A DNA stretch of 32,425 nucleotides from an uncultured Luteimonas sp. Lineage in GTDB: Bacteria; Pseudomonadota; Gammaproteobacteria; Xanthomonadales; Xanthomonadaceae. The notes beneath the pieces were generated by a model. The model was not told where the DNA came from. It searched no databases and worked only from the letters and a program-made list of their open reading frames with translations. Below, piece by piece: positions 16,256 to 25,884 of the stretch (its first letter is position 1; each line of letters opens with the position of its first letter). A program made the position numbers and the translations under genes. The stretch lies in assembly GCA_938008415.1 (NCBI GenBank), contig CALLKI010000047.1, forward strand, positions 1 through 32,425. Reading direction: 5' to 3'.

Positions 16256-17590
16256 ATGAGCATTTTCAGCGAAGCCCAGTGCAAGGCGATCCTCGACAAG
16301 GTGATCGCGCTGTCCAAGGCTGACGAGTGCACCGCGGTCCTGACCGGCGGCGTGAACGGCAACATCCGCTTCGCGCGCAACAGCGTCTCCACCAGCGGCA
16401 TCGTCGACGACGTCGAGCTCCGGGTTTCGGTGTCGTTCGGCAAGCGCACCGGATCGGTGACGATCAACGAGTTCGACGACGCCGCGCTCGAACGCGCCGT
16501 CCGCCGGGCGGAGGACCTGGCGCGGCTGGCGCCGGAGAACCCGGAGTTCATGCCTGCGATCGGGAAGCAGGAGTACAGGCCCAGCGCCACCTTCAGCCAG
16601 GCCACGGCCGACCTGACGCCCGAGCAGCGCGCGCAGATCGCGCTCGACTCGATCAGGCCCTGCAGGGAATCCGGGCTGGTCGCGGCCGGCTACCTCGAGG
16701 ACAGCCGCTGGTTCTCCGCCATCGCCAACAGCAATGGCAACTTCGGCTACCAGACCGGCACCAGCGCCGACTACACCTGCACCGTCCGCACCGAGGACGG
16801 CCGCGGCTCCGGCTGGGTCGGGCGCAATGCCAACGACATCCGCGAGATCAATGCCGCGCGCGACATCCAGGTCGCGATCCGCAAGGCGCGCGACTCGGTG
16901 GACGCCAGGGCGCTCGAGCCGGGCAAGTACACCGTCATCCTCGAACCGCACGCGGCCGCCGGCCTGATCTCGTTCATGATGAACTTCTTCGACGCCCGCC
17001 AGGCCGACGAGGGCCGCAGCTTCCTGTCGAAGAAGGGCGGTGGCAACAAGCTCGGCGAACTCGTCTACGACCCGCGCGTCAACATCTGGGCCGACCCGTG
17101 GGACCCGGACGTGCCCGTGCTGCCGTGGGACGGCGAGGGCCTGGCCCGCGACCGCCTGCCGATCGTGGAGAACGGCAAGGTGGTCAACCTGCTGTACTCG
17201 CGCTACTGGGCGCAGCAGCAGGGCAAGGCGCCGGTGGCCAGGCCGGGCAACCTGATCATGTCCGGCGGCACCAAGTCCACGGCAGACCTGGTGCGCGAGA
17301 CCGAGCGCGGCATCCTGGTCACCCGCACCTGGTACATCCGCATGGTCGACCCGCAGACGATCCTGCTGACCGGCCTGACCCGCGATGGCACGTTCTATAT
17401 CGAGAACGGCGAGATCAAGTACCCGGTGAAGAACTTCCGCTTCAACGAATCGCCGGTGATCATGCTCAACAACATCGACGAGCTGGGCAGGCCGGTCCGG
17501 GTCAGCGGCGACGAGTCCTCGTACTCGATGATGCTCCCGCCGATGCGGCTGCGGGACTTCACCTTCACCTCGCTGTCCGACGCGGTGTGA
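16256..17590 (+). CDS. TldE/PmbA-like partner subunit
   Basis: A 444-residue protein of the PmbA/TldE branch, without the HExxxH motif and therefore expected to be the non-catalytic half of the TldD/E heterodimer. Family features are GGVNGNIRFARNSVSTSG near the N terminus, TGTSADYTCTVRTEDGRGSGW in the middle, the block LEPHAAAGLISFMMNFFDAR, and the C-terminal RDGTFYIENGEIKYPVKNFRFNE. AGGAGAT precedes the start. It begins directly with a soluble helix (MSIFSEAQCKAILDKVIALS) and has no signal peptide, although its partner has a Tat signal. It may be exported as a hitchhiker bound to TldD, or remain in the cytoplasm. The gap to the upstream gene is 23 bp, so it is the same transcript. Confidence 0.92.
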   Translation: MSIFSEAQCKAILDKVIALSKADECTAVLTGGVNGNIRFARNSVSTSGIVDDVELRVSVSFGKRTGSVTINEFDDAALERAVRRAEDLARLAPENPEFMPAIGKQEYRPSATFSQATADLTPEQRAQIALDSIRPCRESGLVAAGYLEDSRWFSAIANSNGNFGYQTGTSADYTCTVRTEDGRGSGWVGRNANDIREINAARDIQVAIRKARDSVDARALEPGKYTVILEPHAAAGLISFMMNFFDARQADEGRSFLSKKGGGNKLGELVYDPRVNIWADPWDPDVPVLPWDGEGLARDRLPIVENGKVVNLLYSRYWAQQQGKAPVARPGNLIMSGGTKSTADLVRETERGILVTRTWYIRMVDPQTILLTGLTRDGTFYIENGEIKYPVKNFRFNESPVIMLNNIDELGRPVRVSGDESSYSMMLPPMRLRDFTFTSLSDAV

Positions 17591-17616
17591 CCCCGGGAAC
17601 CGTCCCCGCCCCCATT

Positions 17617-17679
17617 CCGGCAGGTCCCGCGTGCGGGGGCGAGGGCGATCCGCCCGCGTGTCCTGCGCGGGCCTGCCGG
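17617..17679 (+). promoter_or_regulatory. large intercistronic hairpin before the DUF4159 gene
   Basis: CCGGCAGG (17617-17624) pairs with CCTGCCGG (17672-17679), and after one bulged base CCCGCG (17626-17631) pairs with CGCGGG (17666-17671). The loop holds its own hairpin GGGCG-ATC-CGCCC (17643-17655). It ends 14 bases before the DUF4159 start. It could attenuate transcription, protect the tldDE message or occlude the ribosome site. Confidence 0.5.
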
Positions 17680-17693
17680 CCGGCGGCGTGCCC

Positions 17694-18419
17694 ATGAACG
17701 GTCCCGGCATGACCCGCGCGCAGTTCCTGCGCCTCGCGCTCGCCGCGTGCGCGGGCGCATGCCTGCCGGGCCGGGCGGGGGCCGCTCCCGCCCGGTCGGC
17801 CCGGTACGACTTCTGGTTCACCCGGCTCAGGTACGACTCGGGTGACTGGGACGTGGACGAGCGCATGCCGTCGAACGTCATCAACGCGCTGATCGAGTAC
17901 ACGAACCTGCGCGTGGACCCCGAGGAGCACGTGGTCGAGCTGGCGGACCCGAAGATGCTGTCGGCGCCATTCTGCTACCTCGCCGGGCACAAGCTGGTCG
18001 AGTTCAACCCGGCCGAGCGGCGCAACTTCGAGCGCTACGTGCGCAACGGCGGTTTCGTGTTCGTGGACGACTGCAACCACGACATCGACGGGTTGTTCGC
18101 GAAGTCCTTCGAGGCGCAGATGGCCTCGATCTTCGGCCAGGGCGCGCTGCGCAGGCTGCCGAAGGGCCATGCCATCTACCACAGCTTCTTCCACTTTCCG
18201 GACGGTCCTCCCGCGACCGGATTCGAGCTCAACGGCTGGGGCGACGACCTGGTGCACGATTACCTCAAGGGCATCGAGATCGACGGCCGGCTCGGCGTGC
18301 TCTACAGCAACAAGGACTATGGCTGCGAGTGGGACTACGACTGGCGCAACAAGCGTTTCCTCGCGGAAGACAACACGAAATTCGCGGTCAACATCGTGGT
18401 GTATGCGTTGACGGCATGA
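17694..18419 (+). CDS. exported DUF4159 protein
   Basis: A 241-residue protein with an N-terminal signal (residues 5-31, ending PGRAGA) that looks like a Tat signal with the second Arg lost (TRAQFLRLALAA). The mature part is a DUF4159 domain, which adopts a class I glutamine amidotransferase-like fold without the catalytic Cys. Typical blocks are YDFWFTRLRYDSGDW, PFCYLAGHKLVEFNPAERRN, RYVRNGGFVFVDDCNHDIDG, HAIYHSFFHFPDGP and LGVLYSNKDYGCEWDYD. ATG 17694 is used; ATG 17709 is equally possible and neither has a ribosome site. DUF4159 proteins commonly accompany MoxR-DUF58-BatA operons, as here, with the MoxR gene starting 21 bp after the stop. The role is unknown; it probably recognises a ligand or glycan in the periplasm. 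Confidence 0.88.
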   Translation: MNGPGMTRAQFLRLALAACAGACLPGRAGAAPARSARYDFWFTRLRYDSGDWDVDERMPSNVINALIEYTNLRVDPEEHVVELADPKMLSAPFCYLAGHKLVEFNPAERRNFERYVRNGGFVFVDDCNHDIDGLFAKSFEAQMASIFGQGALRRLPKGHAIYHSFFHFPDGPPATGFELNGWGDDLVHDYLKGIEIDGRLGVLYSNKDYGCEWDYDWRNKRFLAEDNTKFAVNIVVYALTA

Positions 18420-18440
18420 CTCCTCCCCCACAGGAACGAC

Positions 18441-19439
<999 letters not shown>

Positions 19440-19446
19440 ACCGGCG

Positions 19447-20343
19447 ATGGACCGGGACCTGCTGCCGCCGTCGTTGCGGGCGCAGTTGCGCGGGCTGCGC
19501 ATCGGCTCGCGGCGGATCAGCCCGCTGCGCGGCGGCGGCATGCACCGCAGCCGCGACCGCGGCGCGGGCCTGGAGTTCTCGCAGTACCGCGGCTACGAGC
19601 CGGGTGACGAGCTGCGCCGGATCGACTGGAAGCTGTACGCGCGCAGCGACCGCTTCTTCGTGCGCGAGGCCGAGCGCGACAGCCCGCTGACGGTCTGGGT
19701 GCTGCTCGATGCCAGCGCCTCGATGGCCCAGGCCGACGAGTCCCGGCCGGACTGGTCGCGGCTGGATGCGGGCAAGGCGCTGGCGGCGGCGATCGCGGAA
19801 GTCGCGGTGCGCCAGGGCGACCGCGTCGGTCTGGGCGTTCTGAACGACCGCGACCTGCGCCTGGTGCCCGCCGCCGCAGGTACGCGCCAGCGCGACCGGA
19901 TCCTGCTCGAGCTGCATGGCGTCCGGGCGCAGGGCGTGTTCCCCGGTGAAGGGAGCCTGCTGCCGCTGTGGGCGCGGATCGGGGCCGACGAGCTGGTGGT
20001 GATCATCGGCGACTTCTTCGACGAAGCCTGCACCACGCTGGCCGGGCGCCTCGCGGGCGCGCGCCGCGACGTGGCGGCGATCCAGCTGCTGGCCGTGGCC
20101 GAACGCGACTTCCCGTTCCACGACGGTTGCCGCTTCCGGGATCCCGAGACCGGCGAGGAACTGCCGGGTGACGGCCGCGCGCTGCGCGAAGGCTTCCTGA
20201 CACGGTTCGGCGCGGCCCAGCGCGCGTTGCGCGCGCGCCTGGACGCCGCCGGCATCCGCCATGCGACCCATGTGCTCGACGAGCCGCTGGAGCGTCCGCT
20301 GCGGCGGCTGTTCGCGGACGACGTGGAGGGCGGGGTGCGATGA
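19447..20343 (+). CDS. DUF58 protein with VWA-like fold
   Basis: A 298-residue protein. The DUF58 signature occupies residues 41-77 (GLEFSQYRGYEPGDELRRID, then WKLYARSDRFFVREAER). It is followed by a von Willebrand A-like core whose metal-binding MIDAS motif DASAS is Asp88, Ser90, Ser92. There is no signal or membrane segment, so it is cytoplasmic or membrane-peripheral. It starts 7 bp after the MoxR stop and its last 4 bp overlap the BatA-like gene (ATGA). In MoxR systems the VWA/DUF58 partner binds the ATPase ring through the MIDAS face; that function here is inferred from family and position. Confidence 0.94.
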   Translation: MDRDLLPPSLRAQLRGLRIGSRRISPLRGGGMHRSRDRGAGLEFSQYRGYEPGDELRRIDWKLYARSDRFFVREAERDSPLTVWVLLDASASMAQADESRPDWSRLDAGKALAAAIAEVAVRQGDRVGLGVLNDRDLRLVPAAAGTRQRDRILLELHGVRAQGVFPGEGSLLPLWARIGADELVVIIGDFFDEACTTLAGRLAGARRDVAAIQLLAVAERDFPFHDGCRFRDPETGEELPGDGRALREGFLTRFGAAQRALRARLDAAGIRHATHVLDEPLERPLRRLFADDVEGGVR

Positions 20344-21506
20344 ACCTCGTCCTGCTGCTGCCCGCGGCCCTCGGCGCGCTGCTCGCGCTGGCGATCCCGC
20401 TGCTGCTGCACCTGGCGCGGCGCGAGCAGCAGCGTCCGGTCGTGTTTGCGGCGCTGCGCTGGCTGCGCGAGCGCCCGAAGCCGCGCCGGCGCGTGCGCTT
20501 CGACGAATGGCCGCTGCTGCTGGTGCGCCTGCTGCTGCTGGCGCTGCTGGCGTTCTGGCTGGCGCGGCCGGTGCTGACCGGCGCCGGGGACGCGACGCCG
20601 TGGACGGTGGTCGCGCCGGGCGTGCCGGAGGCGCAGCTTCGGCAACTCGGGGAAACCGGGAAAGGCGAGCTGCGCTGGCTCGCGCCCGGGTTCCCGCCGC
20701 TGGCGGAACCCGCGCCGGCCGCAGCACAGCCGGTGGCCAGCCTGCTGCGCCAGCTCGATGCCGGATTGCCGCGCGCCGCCGCCCTGCGCGTGGTCGTGCC
20801 GGAGCGGCTGTCGGGCCTTGATGGCGCGCCGGTCCGGCTCTCGCGCGAGGTCGAATGGCGCGTGGTGCCGGATGGCCCGTCTTCGCCGGAGCAGGTGGAA
20901 CGGGCCGCGCCGGCACTCGTCGTGCGCCATGCCGCGGGCCAGGAGGAGGCCGCGCGCATCCTGCGCGCCGCGACGCTGGCGCTGCATGGTGACGACGGAG
21001 CCGGCGACGCGTTCGAAGCCGCGTCCGCCGACGTGCCGCTGCCGGACGGTGCCCGCCGCATCGCCTGGCTGGCGCCGGGGCCATTGCCGGAAGCGGTGCA
21101 GCGCAGGATCGAGGCCGGTGCCGTGGCGCTGCTCGCGGCCGGCGTCGAACTCGACTGGCCGGAACAGGACGCGTGGGTCGCGTGGCGCGACGAAGACGGT
21201 GCGCCGCTGGTGGAAGCGGCGGTACTGGGCACCGGGCGCGTGCTGCGCTTTACCCGCCCGCTGCGCGTGGCCGACATGCCGCAACTGCTGGAGCCGGCCT
21301 TCCCGCAACGGCTGGAGTCCCTGCTGCGGCCGCCGGCGGCGCCGGGGCGCGCGTATGCCCGGGACGTGGCGCCGGTCCATGACCCGGCCATGACCTGGCT
21401 GGAAGCCCCGCGTGAGTTGCAACCGTGGCTCGGCGTCCTGCTCGCGCTGCTGGCGTTGCTCGAACGCTGGATGGCGGCGTCGCCGCGCCGGGGAGGCCGG
21501 GCATGA
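20340..21506 (+). CDS. BatA-like N-terminal domain membrane protein
   Basis: A 388-residue membrane protein. The N terminus carries the BatA ('aerotolerance regulator N-terminal') domain: a first helix at residues 3-25 (LLLPAALGALLALAIPLLLH), the pattern LARREQQRPVVFAALRWLRE, and a second helix at about 56-78. A long periplasmic region (80-355) follows, without a MIDAS motif, so the VWA part of true BatA is absent or decayed. It ends with a C-terminal helix (about 362-378). Both ends overlap neighbours by 4 bp, so translation is coupled through the series. It is likely the membrane scaffold of the MoxR-DUF58 complex; the ligand is unknown. Confidence 0.88.
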   Translation: MNLVLLLPAALGALLALAIPLLLHLARREQQRPVVFAALRWLRERPKPRRRVRFDEWPLLLVRLLLLALLAFWLARPVLTGAGDATPWTVVAPGVPEAQLRQLGETGKGELRWLAPGFPPLAEPAPAAAQPVASLLRQLDAGLPRAAALRVVVPERLSGLDGAPVRLSREVEWRVVPDGPSSPEQVERAAPALVVRHAAGQEEAARILRAATLALHGDDGAGDAFEAASADVPLPDGARRIAWLAPGPLPEAVQRRIEAGAVALLAAGVELDWPEQDAWVAWRDEDGAPLVEAAVLGTGRVLRFTRPLRVADMPQLLEPAFPQRLESLLRPPAAPGRAYARDVAPVHDPAMTWLEAPRELQPWLGVLLALLALLERWMAASPRRGGRA

Positions 21507-23650
21507 ACGCGATGCTGCACGGCATGGCCCGCGCCGCGCGCCAGCGCGTCGTCTCCGGCCACGTGCTTGCCGGATCCGGCATCGCCACGGCCTGCGCGGC
21601 CGTGGCCTGGCGCGCGTGGGGCATCCCCGCGATGGTGGCCGTCGTGGCCGTGGCAGTGGCGGGCTGCGTGGCCGTGGCCTGGCGCCGCGCGCGCCGCCAC
21701 GACGCGGCGTGGGTCGCATCCCGCCTGGATGCGACACGCCGCGACCTCGACGACAGCACCGGCCTGCTGCTGGCGCCGCCGGGGTTGCTCGGCCCCCTGC
21801 AGGAACTGCAGCGCGCGCGACTCGAGCAGCGGTTGCGGGAACGGCCGCCGGGCGACCTGCGCCCGGCATGGCCATGGCGCGCGATCGCGGCGGCGTGGTG
21901 CGTCGCGGCGGTCGTGGTAGCGTGGGCCCTGCTGTGGCCGCAGGCCGCGCCAACCGCCCCGGCGAAGACGGATGGCGTGGCGGCCGTGCCCCCGGAGCTG
22001 GTCGCTGCGCGGTTGCGCATCGATCCCCCCGCCTATACCGGCATCGCGGCCGGCGAGGGCACGGAACTGGATGTGCAGGCGCCGGCGGGTTCCCGCCTGC
22101 GCTGGACGCTGCGCTTCGAACCGCAACCGGCCGCCGTGGCGCTGGTGTTGCACGATGGCGGCCGCATCGATCTGCGACGCGAGGGTGGGGACTGGGTCGC
22201 GGAGACGCGGCTGCAGGCCTCGATGCTCTACCGCGTGGTCGCCGAGGGCGAGGCCGCGCAGGGCCGGTTGCACCGCATCGACGCGGTGCCCGACGCGCCG
22301 CCGCGGGTGCGCGTGCGCATCCCCGAGCGCGGCCTGGTCCTGGCCGATCCCCCGCCGCGTGCGTGGACGCTGTCGTTCGAGGCCGAGGACGATCACGGCC
22401 TGCAGCCGGAGGCGCGGCTGCTGGTCACGCGCACGGAAGGCACCGGCGAGAACATCCGCTTCCACGAGCACGTGCTGGTGCTGCGCGGCCGCGGCGACCG
22501 GCGCGCGCTGCGCTTCGACGCCAGCCTCGATCCCGCGGCCTACGGCCTGCAGCGCGGCGAGGATCTCGTGGCCCGGCTGGAAGTGCGCGACAACCGCATG
22601 CCGGAGGCACAGGCCACGCGCAGCGCGAGCGTGATCCTGCGCTGGCCGGAGCAGACGGTGATGGGCGCGGAAGGGCTGGAGGGACTGGCGCGGCAGGTGC
22701 TGCCGGCGTACTTCCGCAGCCAGCGCCAGATCATCATCGACGCCGAGGCGCTGATCGCGGAGAAGCCGCGCCTGTCCGCGGAGGCGTTCGCCGCGCGCTC
22801 GGATTCGCTCGGCGTGGACCAGCGCCTGCTGCGCCTGCGCTACGGGCAGTTCCTGGGCGAGGAGAGCGAGGGGACCCCGCGTCCGCCGCCGACCAGCGAC
22901 CTGCCCGTGGATGACGCGGGCGAAGGCCATGATGACGGTGACGGCCACGCGCACGACGACGGCCACGACCACGGCGGGGCCGGACCGGATTCCGCGGCGG
23001 AGACGAAGGGCTTCGGCAATCCAGCGGGCCTCCTCGAGGCCTTCGGCCACACGCATGACCTGCCGGAGGCGGCGACCCTGCTCGATCCGAAGACGAAGGA
23101 AATCCTGCGCAAGGCGCTGCGCGAGATGTGGCAGTCGGAACTGCATCTTCGCCAGGCGGCTCCGGAACAGGCGCTGCCGTACGCGTACCGCGCGCTGGAG
23201 TTCATCAAGCAGGTGCAGCAGGCAGACCGCATCTACCTGCAGCGCGTTGGCACCCGGCTGCCGCCGATCGACGAGACCCGCCGCCTGTCCGGCAAGCGCG
23301 ACGGCATCGCGCCGCGTGCGCCCGCGCCGCCGCGGCGCGCGGACGACGGCGTGCTGCCAGCGGCCTGGCAGGCGCTGGACGGGGAGGGTCCGGTCACGGC
23401 GGAAACGCTCGATGCCGTGCTGGCCTGGGCCGGCAGGAACGCCACGCGCGCAGGCGATCCGCTGGCGCTGGCCGCGGCGGTGGATGCGCTGCGCCTGGAT
23501 CCGGCGTGCCGCGCCTGCCGCGACGACCTGCGCGGCCTGCTGTGGGCCGCGATGCGCAGGCCCGACGGCGGCGTGGCGCCGCGCGCCGATGGCGGCGAGC
23601 CCGGTCGGCGCTACCTGGAACTACTGCAACGAGGGGAGGCCGGGCCATGA
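21503..23650 (+). CDS. DUF4175-like membrane protein with His-rich loop
   Basis: A 715-residue protein. Two membrane helices lie near the N terminus (about 20-60 and 130-155), followed by a long periplasmic part with repeated beta-sandwich-like strands (about 165-400, for example RIDPPAYTGIAAGEGTELDV). A helical region follows containing the family-like block LEFIKQVQQADRIYLQRVG and PPIDETRRLSGKRDG. Between them an insertion at residues 476-492 is rich in His, Asp and Gly (His476, 482, 484, 488, 490) and is a plausible metal-binding loop. The start at 21503 is set by the ATGA overlap with the preceding gene; an upstream in-frame codon at 21425 is buried in that gene. DUF4175-type proteins recur in MoxR/BatA operons. 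The function is unknown. Confidence 0.82.
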   Translation: MNAMLHGMARAARQRVVSGHVLAGSGIATACAAVAWRAWGIPAMVAVVAVAVAGCVAVAWRRARRHDAAWVASRLDATRRDLDDSTGLLLAPPGLLGPLQELQRARLEQRLRERPPGDLRPAWPWRAIAAAWCVAAVVVAWALLWPQAAPTAPAKTDGVAAVPPELVAARLRIDPPAYTGIAAGEGTELDVQAPAGSRLRWTLRFEPQPAAVALVLHDGGRIDLRREGGDWVAETRLQASMLYRVVAEGEAAQGRLHRIDAVPDAPPRVRVRIPERGLVLADPPPRAWTLSFEAEDDHGLQPEARLLVTRTEGTGENIRFHEHVLVLRGRGDRRALRFDASLDPAAYGLQRGEDLVARLEVRDNRMPEAQATRSASVILRWPEQTVMGAEGLEGLARQVLPAYFRSQRQIIIDAEALIAEKPRLSAEAFAARSDSLGVDQRLLRLRYGQFLGEESEGTPRPPPTSDLPVDDAGEGHDDGDGHAHDDGHDHGGAGPDSAAETKGFGNPAGLLEAFGHTHDLPEAATLLDPKTKEILRKALREMWQSELHLRQAAPEQALPYAYRALEFIKQVQQADRIYLQRVGTRLPPIDETRRLSGKRDGIAPRAPAPPRRADDGVLPAAWQALDGEGPVTAETLDAVLAWAGRNATRAGDPLALAAAVDALRLDPACRACRDDLRGLLWAAMRRPDGGVAPRADGGEPGRRYLELLQRGEAGP

Positions 23651-25482
23651 CGCCGCAGTGGATCGTGGCAGGCGCGTTGTCGCTGGCGGTGTTCGCGTCG
23701 TGGGCCCGGCTGGTCCTGGCGTGGCGCAGCGGCGATGGTGGCGGGCGCGCGTGGCGGCGTGCCGTGCTGTTCCTCGTGCAACCCGCGCTTGCGGTCCTGC
23801 TGTACCTGGTGCTGTATCCGCCGCGCATGGATGCCGCCGGTGGGCCGGCTGTGCCGGTGGTGCTGGCGGAGGGCGCCGACGCGCGCCTGGCCGCGGAGGC
23901 TTCCGGCCCGCTGTTCGCGTTGCCCGAGGCGCCGGACATCGACGGCGCGGAACGCGTGCCCGACCTTGCCACCGTGCTGCGCCGCCACCCTGGCGTGCGC
24001 CGGGTGCGGGTGATCGGCACGGGACTGCCCGCGCGCGACCTCGACGCGGCGCGCGGCGTGGCCGTCGAACTCGCGCCATTCGAACCACCGCCCGGGCTGT
24101 GGCGGGTGCAGGTGGCCCCGCCGGTCGTCGCCGGCGGGCTGCTGCGCGTGTCCGGGCAGGCCGGGGGCGTGCCGGGCGGGCAGGTGGAGCTGCTCGATCC
24201 GGCGGGGCGCCGCGTGGATGCGGCGGCACCCGCCGGGGATGGCAGCTTCGCGCTCTCGGCGCTGGCGTATGCGCCGGGCGCCGCGGACTACACGCTGCGC
24301 GTGCTCGACGCGGAAGGCGGATTGGTCGAAACCGCTTCGCTGCCGGTATGGGTCGAACCGTCGCTTGCGCCGCGCGTGCTGCTGCTGGCCGGGGCGCCGA
24401 ACCCGGAAACGCGCGCGCTGTCGCGGTGGATGCAGGACGCGGGATTCGAAGTGCAGTCGCGCATCGCGCTCGGCGGCGGTGCTGCGCTCGCGGCCGGCAC
24501 CGCGACTTCCGATTACGCGCGCCACGACCTGCTGGTCGTGGACGCGCGAGCCTGGGATGGACTGGGCGAGGGCGGCCGCGCGCGGGTCCTGCGCGCGGTG
24601 GAGGCGGGCATGGGCCTGCTGCTGCGCGTGGATACGCCGTTGCCTGCGCGGGCGCTGCGGCCATTGTCCGGCCAGGGGTTCGCGATCGCGGGCGGCGCCG
24701 GCATCGCGCCGCTGCGCCTGCCCGCGCCGCGGCTTGCCGACGAAGCCGCACTGCGCGCGCGGCTGGGGACGGGCAGCGCGGACGCACCGGCCGACATCGA
24801 GGCCGCGGCCGAAGCCGTGCCGGAGCTTGCGCGGCGCGACCTGCGCGTGGGCGGGGGGAACGCGGTGCCGCTGCTGCGCGACGCCGGCGGCGACGCGGTC
24901 GCGTGGTGGCGCGCGCACGGGCAGGGCCGGATCGGCGTGTGGACGCCGGTGGACACCTGGCTGCTGCCGCAGGCCGGCCGCCGCGACCTGTACGCGGATC
25001 TGTGGAACGCGGCCGTCACCACGCTCGCCCGGGCGCGCCCGCAGCCTGCCATCCATGTTCCGGATCAGGCGCGCGAGGGCGGGCGCGTGGCGGTGTGCGG
25101 CATCGGCGACGGCGCTGTCGTCATTGCGCCGGACGGCACCCGCGCGCGGCTGCTGCCCGATCCGGAGGCGGGCGGGTGCGCGGCCTACTGGCCGTCCGCG
25201 GCCGGCTGGCATCGCGTGGCCGATGGTGACGCCGGGCGGCCGTTCCACGTGTCCGCGCGCGATGTCATGCCTGTCGCCAGGCTCGTGGCGATGCGCGAGG
25301 CCACGCTGCGCACGGCGGCAATGGCCGCCGGGGACGGGAATGCCGGCGCGACGGTCTCTGCGTCGGCACGGCGCATGTCCCCGTGGCCGTGGTTCCTAGC
25401 CTGGCTGCTGCTGGCCGCCGCGACGTGGTGGCTGGAGCGCTCGCGGGCGGGGCGCGCGCCGTCCACGCCCGGGCCGGCCTGA
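23647..25482 (+). CDS. membrane protein with GATase-like core, last gene of the MoxR block
   Basis: A 611-residue protein. Two hydrophobic N-terminal helices (about 5-25 and 38-60) are followed by a periplasmic region, an Ig- or carboxypeptidase-regulatory-like beta domain (about 150-235), and then a glutamine-amidotransferase-like core without catalytic Cys, beginning at PRVLLLAGAPNPETRALSRW and including YARHDLLVVDARAWDGLG. Another beta region precedes a final membrane helix (about 580-600, PWFLAWLLLAAATWWLERS). The architecture resembles proteins that accompany DUF4159/BatA genes. It is coupled to the previous gene by a 4-bp ATGA overlap and ends the 10.9-kb rightward block. No enzyme activity is expected from the visible residues. 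Confidence 0.78.
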   Translation: MTPQWIVAGALSLAVFASWARLVLAWRSGDGGGRAWRRAVLFLVQPALAVLLYLVLYPPRMDAAGGPAVPVVLAEGADARLAAEASGPLFALPEAPDIDGAERVPDLATVLRRHPGVRRVRVIGTGLPARDLDAARGVAVELAPFEPPPGLWRVQVAPPVVAGGLLRVSGQAGGVPGGQVELLDPAGRRVDAAAPAGDGSFALSALAYAPGAADYTLRVLDAEGGLVETASLPVWVEPSLAPRVLLLAGAPNPETRALSRWMQDAGFEVQSRIALGGGAALAAGTATSDYARHDLLVVDARAWDGLGEGGRARVLRAVEAGMGLLLRVDTPLPARALRPLSGQGFAIAGGAGIAPLRLPAPRLADEAALRARLGTGSADAPADIEAAAEAVPELARRDLRVGGGNAVPLLRDAGGDAVAWWRAHGQGRIGVWTPVDTWLLPQAGRRDLYADLWNAAVTTLARARPQPAIHVPDQAREGGRVAVCGIGDGAVVIAPDGTRARLLPDPEAGGCAAYWPSAAGWHRVADGDAGRPFHVSARDVMPVARLVAMREATLRTAAMAAGDGNAGATVSASARRMSPWPWFLAWLLLAAATWWLERSRAGRAPSTPGPA

Positions 25483-25524
25483 TCGCGCTATGCTGGCGGC
25501 CGGAGAGAGGGAGGGACCGGCGCC

Positions 25525-25884
25525 ATGCCGAAATACGAGGGAAGCTGCCACTGCGGCGCCATCGCGTTCGAACTCGGGATCGAGGACGAGGTGGCCGAGG
25601 CCTACGATTGCAACTGTTCCATGTGCCGCAGGCGCGGCGGCCTGCTGGTCTTCTTCCCGCGCGAGGCCCTGGTGCTGAAGACGCCGGAATCGGCGCTGGG
25701 CACATACCGTTTCAACAGGCAGGTCATCGCCCATCACTTCTGCAAGGTCTGCGGCATCGCCCCGTTCAGCGAAGGCGTGCATCCGGCCACCGGCGCGAAG
25801 ATGGCGGCGGTGAACCTGCGTTGCGTGGACGGCATCGACCTGTCGGCGCTGAAGATCGTGCCCATCGACGGGGCCAGCATGTGA
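25525..25884 (+). CDS. GFA-type zinc protein (CENP-V/GFA domain)
   Basis: A 119-residue protein of the glutathione-dependent formaldehyde-activating enzyme (GFA/CENP-V) family. It has the full cysteine set: Cys8, Cys10, Cys73 and Cys76 for the structural zinc, and Cys29, Cys31 and Cys34 for the second zinc (GSCHCG, CNCSMC, FCKVCG). Most members are short single-domain proteins of uncertain activity; true Gfa binds S-hydroxymethylglutathione. A -10-like TATGCT (25489-25494) and a purine-rich ribosome region (25502-25514) precede the start. The stop codon overlaps the GTG start of the next gene in ATGTGA, so the two are translationally coupled. Confidence 0.92.
   Translation: MPKYEGSCHCGAIAFELGIEDEVAEAYDCNCSMCRRRGGLLVFFPREALVLKTPESALGTYRFNRQVIAHHFCKVCGIAPFSEGVHPATGAKMAAVNLRCVDGIDLSALKIVPIDGASM

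Noticed and set aside
20003..23146. Very long open frame on the minus strand (over 1000 codons) opposite the MoxR block
   Set aside because: Arg/Ala/Ser/Pro-rich, no domain pattern, and it overlies four well-recognised genes on the plus strand; a by-product of high GC.
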